From Bombus terrestris (Eukaryota > Arthropoda > Insecta > Hymenoptera > Apidae): a stretch of 64,000 nt of DNA. Under the pieces are notes generated by a model. It worked only from the letters and a program-made list of their open reading frames with translations. It was not told the DNA's origin and did no database searches. Location: positions 1,054,001 through 1,118,000 of the forward strand of contig NC_063274.1 of assembly GCF_910591885.1 (NCBI RefSeq), in the 5' to 3' direction. This document shows positions 12,701 through 25,724 of this stretch, one piece after another. The translations under genes were made by a program, and so were the position numbers. The number at the start of each line of letters is the position of its first letter. Position 1 is the first letter of the stretch.

Positions 12701-15700
12701 AAAATCCTCTGTTTGCAGTTAATTAAACGCTCGAGCTTCCCAAAGATGAGAAACCCGAAGGGTCCGACCGTGACAATGAAACGCGAGAAATCCCGAGGGC
12801 GATAAAGCAACGAATGCAAGGAGAAATTTCGGGAGACGCGACGTGACACGCATGAAGTGTGGGCGAACGGTTTAGACTTTAGACCGGTGACGGGACAACG
12901 GTGTTGACGACTCGACGATGCGCGGCATCCTCTCGTACGGTCCATTGTATGTATTTATTTCGAGGGAACGCAGCGAAGCAGCCAGCTAAATTACAAAGTC
13001 AACGGGCCACAAGCGAAAATCCGTAGCCCGTGGTCGTACGTAGCCCATGGAAGATGGTTTTTCCCTCTTTTTTCGGGCCAGTTCACATTCACCGGAATAG
13101 CAGCGGCTAGGCGACTACCGAAAGCACATCGAGCAGCCACTGCGTGCTGACGTGGTTGCAAATAAAACCTACCTGTCCACGTACGTAAATACATTGGACC
13201 GTAATAGCACCTCTTATCGCGGTTTTACCGCTCTTTCCGACGGTCACCGAGATTTCCCTGTAAAAATAAAATTACGGGGAAATTGTAAAATCGACCACAA
13301 CCGAGCTTTCGCTGGTCGAACGTATCTCTGACACTTTATTAACGTCGCTATCTTGAGAAAATGCCTTTAATTTATGCTTTACGAGCCACGCTCGTATATT
13401 CAACGAGCGATCAAACATCCGACTCGAGTATCTGCGCAACTGGATATTGTTTTTATTTTTGCCCACTCTGACGATAGTTTGATCAACAGAACGTTTAATT
13501 GAAATATACGTTTAGTTGTTAGCGCACTTCGATAATGCAAAGTGCGAGTCGTAAGCGAATTTGTCGTAGAGTTCGGAGCCCTGGCGCGACGCACCTAAAC
13601 GTATGAATCTCTACTTTGTTTTTGCCCCGACTCAACAAAGCTGTTTGATGATCGACGTCGCACCACGATGTAAATTTTCATCGAAACACGCGCGTGTGTA
13701 CCGATGGAAGATAGCGAAGCAATAATTGCTTTTTTTGACACGATTCGATGTTAAATCGAAATTCAGCGTGTAGTGGTGCTCGCGTGAATCGACGAGTCGG
13801 GTTGAAAGGACTACACTTTTTGATTTTACATAGCCTCCCGCAATTACTGATGAGTTGGCGGGAATCCAGTTGGTTGAATGCTTTCTAGAACATCTTCTGT
13901 CTATTGTGCGAACCTGGAAGTCATCTCAACAGTTTTAAATCATTTCTTACGCGATCTCCAGGTTCGCTAGTCTTTGATCCTTCTCCTCGGAATATCTTCA
14001 AGACTTGTTTGAACCACGCTTTCGCGATACTCGCGATTAAAAAGGGATGGACGCCGAACGATAAGAAAAAGATCCAAATCGTCGATAGGCGAGATATAGT
14101 CTTGTTTCGTTTATAAAGTAAAAGCAGAACGATATATCGATAATTAGAAAATAGATTCGGAGCAAATGTTTAATTTGCTTTGTCCCGTCCGTTCGTCGAT
14201 CCGAAGTTACGTGTTTTTATGTTTAAAACTCTAATCATAACTCGTATGGTAAAACTCTGTCGTTCGATATGTCGCTTTGGCGCATTGTTTTAATTCCTCA
14301 AACTGTCGTCCGTGTAATTAAAAAAGGTTCCCAAGTGACACCCTCGTTGCAGCGTGAAAAGGTTTTAAAGGAACGAACACCATTTACTTTTCATTCGATG
14401 TTTTAACTCTCATTCGATGAAAATTCAGTACGAGTTTAGCGTGTGTGCGACATGATTGGTTTTAAAAATCTTGCATCGTGAACATGTCCATAAAAACAAA
14501 TAGCTACATATAACTGAGATGAATTCGATCGACCTACGTATATCTTATCCGTGCAGTTTGTAATTTCGACCGCGCAAACAATCTTTATACGAACGATGAT
14601 TTAACTTTTGTACAACCTTGATCGAATTATAAGTTTGGAGATATGATTTCATCGAGAAGCAAAATTAAAAATCGAGGCACCGAACAGAGGACAAAATTTT
14701 CTATTTGTAATCAAGTTATAACTTGCGAACAATCGTAAAAACTCTTCAAACTCGAGATTGTAGGTATTATTTGGTATAAAATAATTATTTGGTGGGATTC
14801 GGTTTAACGGAATATATCAGCACGATTAATATCTGTCACCGATTTATTAATGCGACGAGGAACGCTTGACGGTATATATCCACACACATAGATCATCCTA
14901 AACATCGAAATTAAGCTAGTCTCAACCACTTGCCTTATTTGGTCGTATAGAAAATGGAATTTCGAAGATTGGAATTCCTGGCCCAGTTTCAACGCGATTC
15001 TCGCTATGCCTTGCATCTTTGATCGCGCTTGCATTATACAAACATTGTTAACGCGGTAGCAATTGGAACAAAGCGCGAGTATAGACAAATATGAATAGAT
15101 AGAAACCAAGAAGCTTCCTATACTTTTAGAACCGAGACGAACCGAATCGAATATGAATAATGTTTTGCCCACTTTATAAGAATACATTAGGGTAGAAAGC
15201 ATTTTTCACGTTGCTTGCGTTGCTCCCAGCGATTATTTATACGACACGGGCGCACGTAAAAGACTGCAACTTTGACCTCAAAGAATTTATTGGATGGCAT
15301 AAATGCGTACAGGAATAGTTATCGTTTTCAGAAACTACCTTGGGGAGGGAGGGCTGACGATGATAAACGACGTCCTAATGTTCCACACATGCCACTTAGC
15401 GTATCTTTCAGACAACTCTACCGGCTCATCTAATTCACTTTAACGTCGCTTCGATCTTTAAATTCTTCTTTTATCTATACCTTTCGCGAAAATTAGCTGT
15501 TCACGCTTGCGTAACGTTTAATTCGGTGTCAGGTAGAAGGGAAGACAAAAAGAAAACGCGAACATATTGCCAAGTTTTCGACAATGATCTTTCATAGGAA
15601 TGTTATTCTAAGCGAATTCTGCCTTTGCTATAGTATCATCGAAAACTCCATGGATGCAAGAAACCTTCTATCCAATATAATAAACACACGCGAGCTATAT

Positions 15701-18700
15701 TCGTGTAATCAACGATACAATCCCAGTTCTAAGGTCTATTATAGCCAGGTTATTACGGAACGATAGCGTTCGCAGTGGAATTCAATTTTAGCCAGTAGTA
15801 TAATAGATGGATAGTGATCTGGTACGGACTGCAATTTATAGACAAGATTTCGCGCTGTAATTAAAACTGTACTGTTTCGCGGCGATCTCCGTTTCCAATC
15901 ACGTACGATGTAGGAATTTGGGAATTCGTCTGTTTTAAACTCCGAGGAAATCAAAAGCAAACGAATGTCTCACGAGACACGACAAATTTTCACGAAGATT
16001 ATAACGTTGTGCCCGTTTAGTATCGTGTCGTAAATTAAAAATAACCAACACCACCGAATGAAAAATTCGTTATACGATAACGAAGTATAACGTCTATTTT
16101 CGAATCGAAGGTAAAACGAGATGCGAATGTAGCGAATTGCATTAATTCCAAAACATTACCGGCAAATAGACGAGCTATGCTTTACCACGTGCCACAGACG
16201 ATCGGCAATCGTATGAAATGTTGTCAAAATTGGGAATCTCGAGATTAGATCTATCGGTAACTTATTTTTATTAGCGCTCGATCGAATGCCAAACGCTGAG
16301 GGAGTTCGATGCGAAAAGTAAAATTACGAAGGGAAACTGAGAAGAAATGGCGAGAAGTAACACACTGACCCGACTAGAACGTAACGAGCAAGAATATTCG
16401 CGATTATTCTGTAAATCGGAATTGGACAATTTGTAGATTGTAATTTGAAAGGGGGAAAGGCGCCGCCGCGATTCGAGAGTCATTCGGATAGCGATGTCTC
16501 TCGTTAACGTCGCATCGATATCTCTCACAGAGTCCTTATCCGATGCCGACGTCGAAATCCGATAACAAAGGACAAGTCAATTCGTGGAGCATCGTCGCTT
16601 ATAATACGTTCCTCGCGCCATTGTCTCGATGAAATAAAGAGCGGAGGAGACTTTTTCTATCAGGCCAGCGACAAACGTATCTCAGGAGCGTCTCATCAAC
16701 GAGCATGCTCGGTCTCTCTCTCGTTGCTTCTCCGTTGGTCAGTCGGTTTCTCTTGGTCTTGATGGAATGTTTGCAGAAGCCTGTGGGCTTGTGCTGGTCC
16801 CGCCCGCGCCACGGCGTGCGACATACCACGGAGACGAGACGAGTCGAGCCGGGCCGAGAGTCCTCGTCTAGCAGAGTCGCCTTCTCCACTCCTGGCGTAC
16901 TCTACCTCTTTCTATTTCACGGCTACCTTGGAGATAAGAGCGCCATGGAATAACGGCTCTTTATTATATACGGTAATAGGCGAACTTCAAGCCTGGAACT
17001 TAACCGTGCCGCCCATTTTCCGCTGGATAAGATGCTTCCTTTTCCTCGACGTTGCGAGCTTCATACTGTCTCCTGTATACCGACTTTCGGCCCTTCTATA
17101 CTTTGCTTTCAGGTAGTCTCCTCCTCGCCATCGTGCGAGCTATGTAAGCACGTATGTACATACATACTTTGAAAATTCAAACCGCATCACCATTATTTAT
17201 TATATGCGCCGCGTGTGTTAACACGTACGTCCGATGGAAATTTTTTCTAATTTCCAACAGATATTTTCGATATTCCACAAACCATCTCCTGATTGACGCT
17301 CATCCGTAAAACGTTCAGAACGGAAAGACGTCCGAACATTTGTCTAGTATGATTCCGTTTATGATTTTTACAACATCATATACATAATAGAGTAACGGAA
17401 ATGAATAAAATATGTAGATACTTCATGTATATACATAAGCGTATACGGAAGATAAGATATTCGAAGGATCTACGGCTTTCGTACTAGCCAAGCATCGATC
17501 TCAGCCCGAAGTCGGTTTTCATGTAGATTGGAATCGCCTGACCCTTACGATGCCTTAGCGTAAAATGGTCCGCTCGAATCGAACCGCAGGAAATAAATAA
17601 TAATTTGCTCGTTCTTCTCTGCTATCTTTACGTCGCGCCGTTAAAATACGCAACGAGTAATTAAGATTGCACGCTTTTCTATTATTCTACGTAACTTTTC
17701 TAATCCCTTTTTCCGCGAGTTACCATCGTTTACCTGATATCTCTGTTTGCTGGAGAAAGAAACGTACATCGGCGTATCGAGCTTATTAAAATACATAGCA
17801 AAGCGAAATTGCTTTTCGGAAATTGATGCAACAAGGAGCATATTCCGTGTAAATGCTACTTTGAGGGCGACTATGCTGCTACGTACGTATGCTTCCGTGT
17901 GATTACGTTTGTTTCTGCATACAGCTCTGTGTTTCAGTGGCAAGACAAAGGTAAGACCGAGTCGTCTGTAGTGACTCGCACTAGCAAAACAAATTGAAAC
18001 GTAAAATCAGTAGATACGCTAAATCAAACTGCTTTAGGGAACTATTTCCAAAATGCAATCACGGATGACGAAACGCATGCGTTATCGTGTACGAAATGGA
18101 AGCTGCGCGTATATCGGTAGATTAGATTTCCATTTGAAAATCGATTTCTTCATTCGCTGTCTTATCGATAGTAATCTTTCCATAAAATGGTAGCGAGAAA
18201 ATTTTTAACTTAGTAGTCTGCGTTTTACTTTCTTTATCAACTTTTATCGAATCGTGGTCTTTCGATATTTTTCCGAAATTTTATCTCGAACGAGATACGA
18301 CCAAATTGTTTCGTCGTGAACGTTTTTTTTTTTTTCTTAAATTACGCCTCCGACTAAACTTTTCTATCTAAACAATCATATGGTTTATCGCTTATTCGTA
18401 AAAAAATGTCTGCTAACGAAATATACGACAAAGTTTTAATCGCTTGAACTGTAAGTTTGCCAACTTTAATGTGATTATCGGTAAGTACAATACGACATAC
18501 GGTCCGACTTCGCTATAGTTTTGCATAGTACTTCTCGCTTCTTTATCCTCGCACTACTCTTAACCACATATGCTCCGAATACATATGTCGATATGAAAAG
18601 AATTATTTGCACGAAGATAACGTTATTATACTGTGAGCCGTACGTACCACGCTTCCCTACAAAACGAACGAAAGGAAATAAATTTGCTCTTTATTTGCGT

Positions 18701-21253
18701 ATTCTTACGTTTCATTCGATCGCGATGAAAGGAAGAGAGAAAGAGAAAAGTGGAAAATCTTTGTACTTTGACTAAAAGTGATATTCCTACGATACCGTAC
18801 CGTTCGAACGGAGCAGCTGATATTTCAAACTGATATTCTGATCGTATCGTACGATGTCAACCACGAATCTGGGATCGACCATTAGGTCAAATGCAGTTAC
18901 AGTTAAATACTGTTAAATGTTGGCGATCCTAAAATCACGCCGGACGAATTTCGAAACACGTACCACTCTGCTGTCGTAACGATTATGCACGAGGCAGATA
19001 ATTCCTTCTTTGAAAACATTGCACAGAGACCGAAAACGAAAACAAGGGCAACAGACTGGTGGAAGCATTTGGTGACACGCATGTTGAACCCCCGGAGAGA
19101 CCCCTTCAACTTCTCTTTCGTCAGGTAAATTAGGCTTACTGTCTAGAATGGGACAAGACTCGTGCAATGAATTAATTAACTGATACGAACTTAAGCACAC
19201 CCGCGAGCTATACAGACAGATATTGTTAACCGACCGGAGAGTGCGAGGAGAGGGATAAGATTAGATGAGGAAGATTAAAACGGAAGGTACACCAATTTCG
19301 TCCTGCGCGCTACGACCCTCGTGATTAAAGCGTAGAAAATCCCGTGCATGTTATCGTTAATAATTCAATTTGTTAATATCTCGAGTGCCGCATACGTTCG
19401 TGATAACTGGAGGAATTTTAAAATATATCGTTTAACTATAGCAGAGCGTAGAATTGTACAGATTCGACTCTACGTTTTACAACGTTCGTTACAAGTAACG
19501 TAAGTTATCTTTGCGAAAACTTTGAAGCGAAGTTGAAAATAAGATAGATTCTTTCGCTCAACGTTAATGGATGTCGTTCTGACGGACATTCGAGCAATCC
19601 ATCTTTAAGTAAGAATAAGGAACCGGCTACTTTAGCAGACGGAACGAATGAATTCAATTAACTTTGAGCAAAGCCTGAAGAAAATAACGATGTCGTATGA
19701 CCGTGGAAGAATAACGCAACGACGAGAAATGAAAATTTTCCAAATGGAAGAGAAAACGAAAGGCCGGGCGAAGATAGAACGAAGAAAGGAAGGGAAAAGG
19801 ATTTTCACACGTTTAGGGGAAAAAATCCATCGCGTGTACAATTGTTTTTAAAGCGCGAAGGATATCTGGCTCATATTTCCTTCCTAAAGCGGTTCAGTGT
19901 GCCAGCTTGGCATAACCCCCTGCTCGATATCGAAAATATTGGGTCGATCCTAACCTCGGTGCGTATATACATCGTATACATACTTCGCGCAACGTTCTCG
20001 CTGTTCCGATGTTACTTGGAACGCGTTACAAATTTCTCCTTTAAGAATTGACGTCCAACTATTCCGACATTGTTCTCGCTTTCGTCTCTCCGGAGTTATT
20101 TTAGTTAAAACATAACTTGCTGTCGAAACACTAGCATCCGTGGTATCGTTTAGCTGAAAAACTGTAGATTTATTTTCGTTGGTCGGTTATCCGATTATTC
20201 TAACAGCGGGCACGCGTCTTGTTTTCACGAAAACCATCGGATGACATTACGTAACGAATGAACGTTATATAGCTGCTGGAAATTAGATCGAATTAATTTG
20301 AATTTCATTCGGCCGAAGTGATTTATCAGAGGTTATTTAACGTCGCACCGTTGCGTATCAGAATTTCATACCAAGAGACCGACGGAGATAAAACAAAGCA
20401 TCGACCGCGAGTGAATGCGCCGTTTGTCAGGTCTTTACGAGACTGAAACATTGGTGCTAGTAAAATAATATTTTCGACTCATTCTGGATTCGAATTTTGA
20501 CGATTTCTGACGAAGCAGGACTCTCAATCTGTTAAACTTTCCCACCGTTCTCTCTCGTGTAATTCGGCGAACGCTGCAAATACTTTGGTCGGAATCTAGA
20601 ACGCGAGAATTGTATCTATCGATCTCTTTCTTTCCCTCTTTAGGTCTCTCCGCTCTTCTTTCCTCCCTTTCCTATCTTTTTTTATTCATTCTCCCACGAT
20701 GCGACGACAAATTATAAAATAGCAAAGTTCCTCGTCATCGCTATATCCTATTATCATCGAAGTCTTTTCAATTTCAGAATTAACGATTCGTTTGCGAATT
20801 CGTGGGCTTCCCAAGGGGGTATATAATAGAAGATCGTGCAAACGTAGGTGTGCAGCGCAAAATATGAGTCTCGGATGGTTCTATCTTTCGGCGGGCACGT
20901 TTTTCGTGGACTCGACGTTCTACGAGTAACGTGCGAAGTTCTCGAGACTGTTCTCTTAACTTGACGCAACCTCGACGAAAGTGTATGTTTTTTCAATAAG
21001 GAATCACCGATCGTTACACGAAGTAGTAGTTACGTATGTTGAGAAAATTGGATTCGCAAGTGACGTGTAAATGTTTTCTCTTACAAATGCTTACAGAGCT
21101 GACAAGCACCGATAGTCCTCTTAAATCTGGTCGAACGTACAGATTTCATGAAAAACGATGCGTTTGTTCGTACAATTGCATGGAATCGTAAATGCGTGAT
21201 GAAAACACAATCTTATTTTAAGTTGCACGAGCGACAACGTCACGTAAATTAAG
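9706..21253. other. Spacer without recognised gene
   Basis: I saw no exon I can support. Two blocks are richer in G+C and CpG than their surroundings: about 12640-13220, and about 16690-16960, which holds runs such as CCCGCCCGCGCC. Either could be a regulatory region or a non-coding first exon of an unseen transcript, but nothing in them proves it. The longest frame, 14804-15202 minus (132 codons), has no recognisable motif. A short decamer repeat is at 10971-11015. Confidence 0.45.
10971..11015. repeat. Decamer tandem repeat
   Basis: GTTATACAGA is repeated in register at 10971, 10981 and 11001, with a variant GTTAAACAAA at 10991 and a partial unit at 11011. Confidence 0.85.
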
Positions 21254-21320
21254 GCCAGTTTCACACGGAGATATTCGTATCGCGATACACGTATCGCAAG
21301 ACGCGTACCGTGTGAATATC
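21254..21320. repeat. Nested inverted repeat, MITE-like fragment
   Basis: TTCACACGG at 21260-21268 is the exact inverse of CCGTGTGAA at 21308-21316. Between them GCGATAC and GTATCGC (21282-21297) form a second perfect inverted pair with a 2-base loop. The leading AAGGCCAGTTTCACACGG resembles terminal inverted repeats of small DNA transposons. No transposase is nearby. It could be a decayed miniature element or simply a hairpin. Confidence 0.4.
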
Positions 21321-22789
21321 GCCATTTGTTTTAATGTTTGGTCTGTCGTCTTTATACGAAAAATATCGCGATGCTGCGTCTTGCGAGGATCATCCTGTGA
21401 ACACTTCCATTCGCATGTACATGTACATTCTATATATATATTTCAGATCTTTCGTTGTTTATTTTCAAATTTATTTGGGCAACCGTTGAATTTAATCCTC
21501 GCGTTATACTTATAATAACAGATGTTACTATCGTCGATAGTGGTTTTCGGTAAGATAGGTCAGTTAGATATCACGTGATAAATTCGACTGGCATAAAGGC
21601 CAACGAGAAAATGCTCGCCAGTCGGCTTCCTCCGTGCTGGCACACAGCCGTGAGTAAAATTCACGAGCGTATCGACTATTCGTCGATGTTTTGTTCCAGC
21701 ATGAACAAACGTAAAAATTGCGTAGAAACTCGGAGCAACGGTTTTACATCGAATGGAAAATTATGCTCGTCGGTTTCTAGACTCTAGACGAACCGTACTA
21801 GACCAAACTCGCCACTGTTGCCACGAATGTATCCGTGTTTCCACGTAAGTATGTACCTACAACACGAACAAATATAGGTGACTCGCTTCTATATAGTTCC
21901 GTAACAGTTGTCACGCGTTTTGATCCATCGACTACCACGTAGCACAAGCGCAAGTAATATCGTATGCCACGTACGAAACACGCTTTCAAGTACGAGCAGT
22001 TCCCCGCACGAATTTTCCGTTGGACGTAAAAAGCTATTTTTTGAAGTTTCTAAACGCGTACAAGACGTTACCACTTTCTGGCGCGAAGAAACGATTCGTT
22101 GGAGAAAATGAAAAGTTGTAGCGTTTGTCGATAGTACGAGTTGGAAGTCGAAGGAAGTTGGTCGAATTAACAGCCAATGTTTGATAAACGATGAATTTCT
22201 TTTGGGGAAGAAACGCGCGGACTATTCGGCGCTTTTAAAATATACAGGTGGATCCGGCATAGACTGGTCCGCACATTCGCATTTTCTGTCCGGTGGAACT
22301 CTGGTCGAACGGCAGTCGCTGAACGAACATGTAAATAAAAACGATCTTGCGGTAGTTAATTTTACGTATGGGATGCTTGAAGAATATTTATGGAATTTTT
22401 AAAACACGCCCGAAAATTCTTTGAAAACTATCCTCGATACATTTCATATTTTAATCGAATCGAATCGAAATGAGATAATAGTCGTAACGAAAATGCACGC
22501 GACGACGAATTTTCTGTTATCGCTTATAAATTGCAGATTATCTGGAAACGAAAATCAAGAACTCGTGGTAACGTTTGCTCGAGCGAGATTTTTCTAGGGG
22601 CAAGTCAGGGCTTCGCGTTCTCGCGATTTCGTTGAACTATATTCCTTCTAATTCATAAGCGGTTTCATACTTTTTTACACGTCCATCCAGCCATATCACC
22701 ATACTCTTCCCTACAACTGTCGTCGCCATTACAATTGCGAGCTGAAGAATCCAAGTTCGCGAAGAACAAGGCCGAAAGCGTTCCTTAAC

Positions 22790-23100
22790 TGCTGCGAAAA
22801 GACGAAGAAGAAAAAGCGGAAGAAGGATAACCGGACGTCACAGAAACGAGAGAAACGAAGAAAAGGGGAAAAAAGAAAGAAAAGAAGAGAAAAGAGGAAA
22901 AAAGGAGAAAGAAAAAGAGAAAACGAAAAAAGGAAAAGAAGAAGAAGAAGAGAAAGAAGAAGAGGAAGAAGAGGCGGAGTAGGAGGAAGAAGCAAGGTTG
23001 AATGCACAATACCGGAGGAAAAGTAAGAGAGATGGCGAGAAAGAGAAGAAGCATGGAGGAAGAAGAGAAAGAAAGGAGCGAAGGAGGAAAAAGGGTGGTG
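22790..23100 (+). repeat. Polypurine tract (GAA/GGAA-rich)
   Basis: Roughly 300 bases of almost uninterrupted purine on the plus strand, built from GAAGAAG, GGAAAAAAG and GAGGAAGA blocks. The overlapping minus-strand frames of 90-148 codons are just Ser/Phe/Leu repeats read from the pyrimidine strand. It lies directly upstream of the G-rich motif and TATA-like box at 23093-23130. Confidence 0.85.
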
Positions 23101-23160
23101 GCTGGGTGGGCAAACGGGGTGATATATAAGCAAGCTATAGACACGCGACACAGGTAAGCG
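23093..23160 (+). promoter_or_regulatory. Candidate core promoter upstream of dpr
   Basis: Four G-runs (23093-23095, 23104-23106, 23108-23110, 23116-23119) could form a G-quadruplex; the first loop is long, 8 bases. They are followed by TATATAAG at 23123-23130. A start about 25-30 bases downstream would fall near 23153, where CAG|GTAAGC (donor at 23154) also resembles a 5' splice site. The next kilobases to 25678 are CpG-rich, and the dpr start codon lies 2.5 kb downstream on the same strand. Seen: the motifs. Inferred: that they serve dpr. Confidence 0.3.
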
Positions 23161-25678
23161 CGCACGCGCGCTCACGCATACTTGGCCAGGAAGGAAACAC
23201 GTACAGGTATCGTGTAACGGTGTTGGCTGTGGTATAGAGGAGTTCGGAGAGGCTGCACGGGGCGGCTGCGTGCTTGAAGCTCAAGCGGCGCTCGCGCAAT
23301 GTAGTCCCTCGGCTATCCTTGACGCGGGAGCATCGTCGTTTCGAAACAACCGCGACCTTCTGCCGTCGCGCGCGTTCCGTGAAAACGTCAAACATCCGAC
23401 ACGCTGTTCGTCGCAAGATCTTATCCGAAACGTCGAAATTCCGATAGACAGACGCGCCGAATCGGTGATTTCCGTCGCATCGCTGTGATCGCGATCGTGT
23501 CGTCCTTGCTAGTCCCTTACTCGTATCGCAGGACTTTTAACGCGTACCGCATCGCTCGACAGGGATACATCCGCGCGATTCCGGAATACGTTTGCGAACC
23601 GCCGATACAAATCGATCCACGAGATGTGTTGTGGTGACGTAACCGGTGACTTGTGATCCCCTTCTTCGGTGTGACCAGTCAATGGGACATGGATGGAGTC
23701 CTGACGAGGACACAGTGGTTTATGCGACGCGCGTTTAGCCTTGGATGCATTGCGTACGAAACGCTCGTCTCTATCGTTTCCATACGCGCCCAATTTTTGA
23801 ACGCACAAACGTCGCTCGGACTGTGACTCTCGAGGATGGAACATCGTCGAACCGCTTCGAGCAACACGAGTTGAAATAAAAATATTCGACTCGTTACAGC
23901 GAATGTCACAGGCAACCGGATTAAGGCATTTACCATTAGATACTTATAAACCGGTTGAAGATTTCGATACTTTGAACGTCGAAGATGTTCGAAACGCGCT
24001 GAAAATCTATCGTGGCTTGCCGGGGCATACTGCAAGTCGGTCACGAATTTCTGGCCCGCAGGTCGAGACTGAACTTCTGGCGAACAATCGGCTGGTCTGC
24101 ATAAAAGACTCGTAACACTGCCGGAGCTTCGTGAACGAAACTGGGTGACGTACGGTTATCGTTCGTGGCCCGATCGAACTTGGCACGAACGTCGTTTCGT
24201 CACGTTTCACGCTGAATGGAGCGACCAGGATCTCGACGTGCAGCACGTACGTCTCGTCACGACTAAATTTTCTCTACCCCCGCGGTAGAAAAATTCCTTG
24301 GATCTTTGAATCGAAGCTGCGACGGTACTTCCGACGAAGCATCTAGCAAGAGCGAACGTTGTCGATCTATCATGAAAGCGATAAATCTCGAGAAGGCTCG
24401 ACAGCTGTTCCAGTTGAACTTATCGCCCCAAAGATTCTTCGATTTTTAATCGTTGAAAATTCGTCGCGTCGAAGCGAAGCGAAACGAAGCGGAGCGGTGA
24501 TTCACGCGCGTACTCTACACAACGAAACGTTCGAGTGATTTTTACGCGTAGTCGATTAAAAAGGGTGTCGTTTCGCCTATCGCGCGAAAGCATTTTTTTC
24601 TTTCTTCTCCTTGCAATCTCATAGCACGTTGACGTTGAAAAGGTGTTGGTGGATCGAGAACAGTCTTCGTTGCTTGTTTATCCGAGCGTTTCTGTGACAC
24701 AGTTTCTCGTTCGGTATCTGTTCTCTCGCGCTATGTGACGGCGTGAGAAATCTGTGGTCAGATTTTTCTGCTTCGCGCGTTTCGTGTCGCGCTATTCGCG
24801 GAGCCATTCAACGTCTCTGGAAAATGTTCGCGTCGAATAAACAGGATAATTAAATTTCGATTAAGAGGCGAACAAATTGACGGAAAAGAAGCGATAGGCG
24901 ATTTGGGAGAATGCAGCGGTACGACGGTGCACTGGGAGAAATCGCGAGAAAGAATGATCGATGGAATGTCTAACGCGTCAGGGAAATTACTTTAACGAGT
25001 GCCGCCTAATGCATCGCGAACGACTTTGCGGTGGTGAATGCGGTGAGAGGCATAAAGGCGTCCGATCCGAGACGAGTACAAACTAATGCTACACCAGCCT
25101 CGAACGAGACGAAATACTCCAGCCGTTAATTACATTCATTAGCGGTTCGCGCGCTATAACGCTGTAACGTTCGCGTTACGTTACATTTTCTGCCGCAACT
25201 CTGCCGCGGAGAATAACTTGCTCGTGAATTCCTACGTATCCGAATCAGCACCGTGGTGCGGAGCTTTTTGTTTTCCAAGAGGGGAGAAGAGAAACAACGA
25301 ACCAACGAGCCAAGAAAAAAACGAGTAAATTCGGTCAAGTTGCAGCAGCGCCGAAAACATACAGTTGCAGCACTGCAGGAGGCGACTGTGTGATTTCGTC
25401 GAGCCGTGTTCGGCATTGTTCGTAACGAAACGATAAATCGTACGCGTCAGTGACGTTTGAAAGATCGTAGGGTCATCGACGTTATCGAAGATCATGCCAC
25501 TGTAGAAGAATAACGATCGATCGGTCCTCGAGGAAAGGCCGCGTAAAATGTCACCGCGATCGAAAAACTATCAGTGCTAGCAAACTATCGCCGGTAAGGA
25601 TGCGCTATTCGGTGAAACGATTGAAATGCGTGTGAGATAGTATATCAATATGTGAAAGAACCTCGTCGAGGAAAAGCG
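23161..25678 (+). other. CpG-rich leader region of dpr
   Basis: This stretch has no recognisable protein-coding exon but is clearly richer in G+C and CpG than most of the window. It directly precedes the dpr start codon and probably contains 5' UTR and promoter sequence. Several short frames on both strands look accidental. The exact transcription start and any UTR introns cannot be read from sequence alone. Confidence 0.4.
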
Positions 25679-25724
25679 ATGTCTACTTCTCTTCCCATAC
25701 TCGTCTGTTTTATCATTTCTTTTG
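25679..25724 (+). CDS. dpr8: dpr coding exon 1 (signal peptide)
   Basis: ATG at 25679 (context AAAGCGATGT) begins MSTSLPILVCFIISF, followed by one base of a split Gly codon and a strong donor GTAAGT at 25725. The short hydrophobic segment fits a signal peptide core. The leftover single base matches the two-base start of the exon at 34930 exactly, giving Gly. Confidence 0.82.

Noticed and set aside
14804..15202. 132-codon minus-strand frame
   Set aside because: No recognisable domain or family motif; a frame this long is expected by chance in a window of this size.
22729..23175. 148- and 126-codon minus-strand frames rich in Ser/Phe/Leu
   Set aside because: Produced by the polypyrimidine strand of the purine tract; no domain and no start context.
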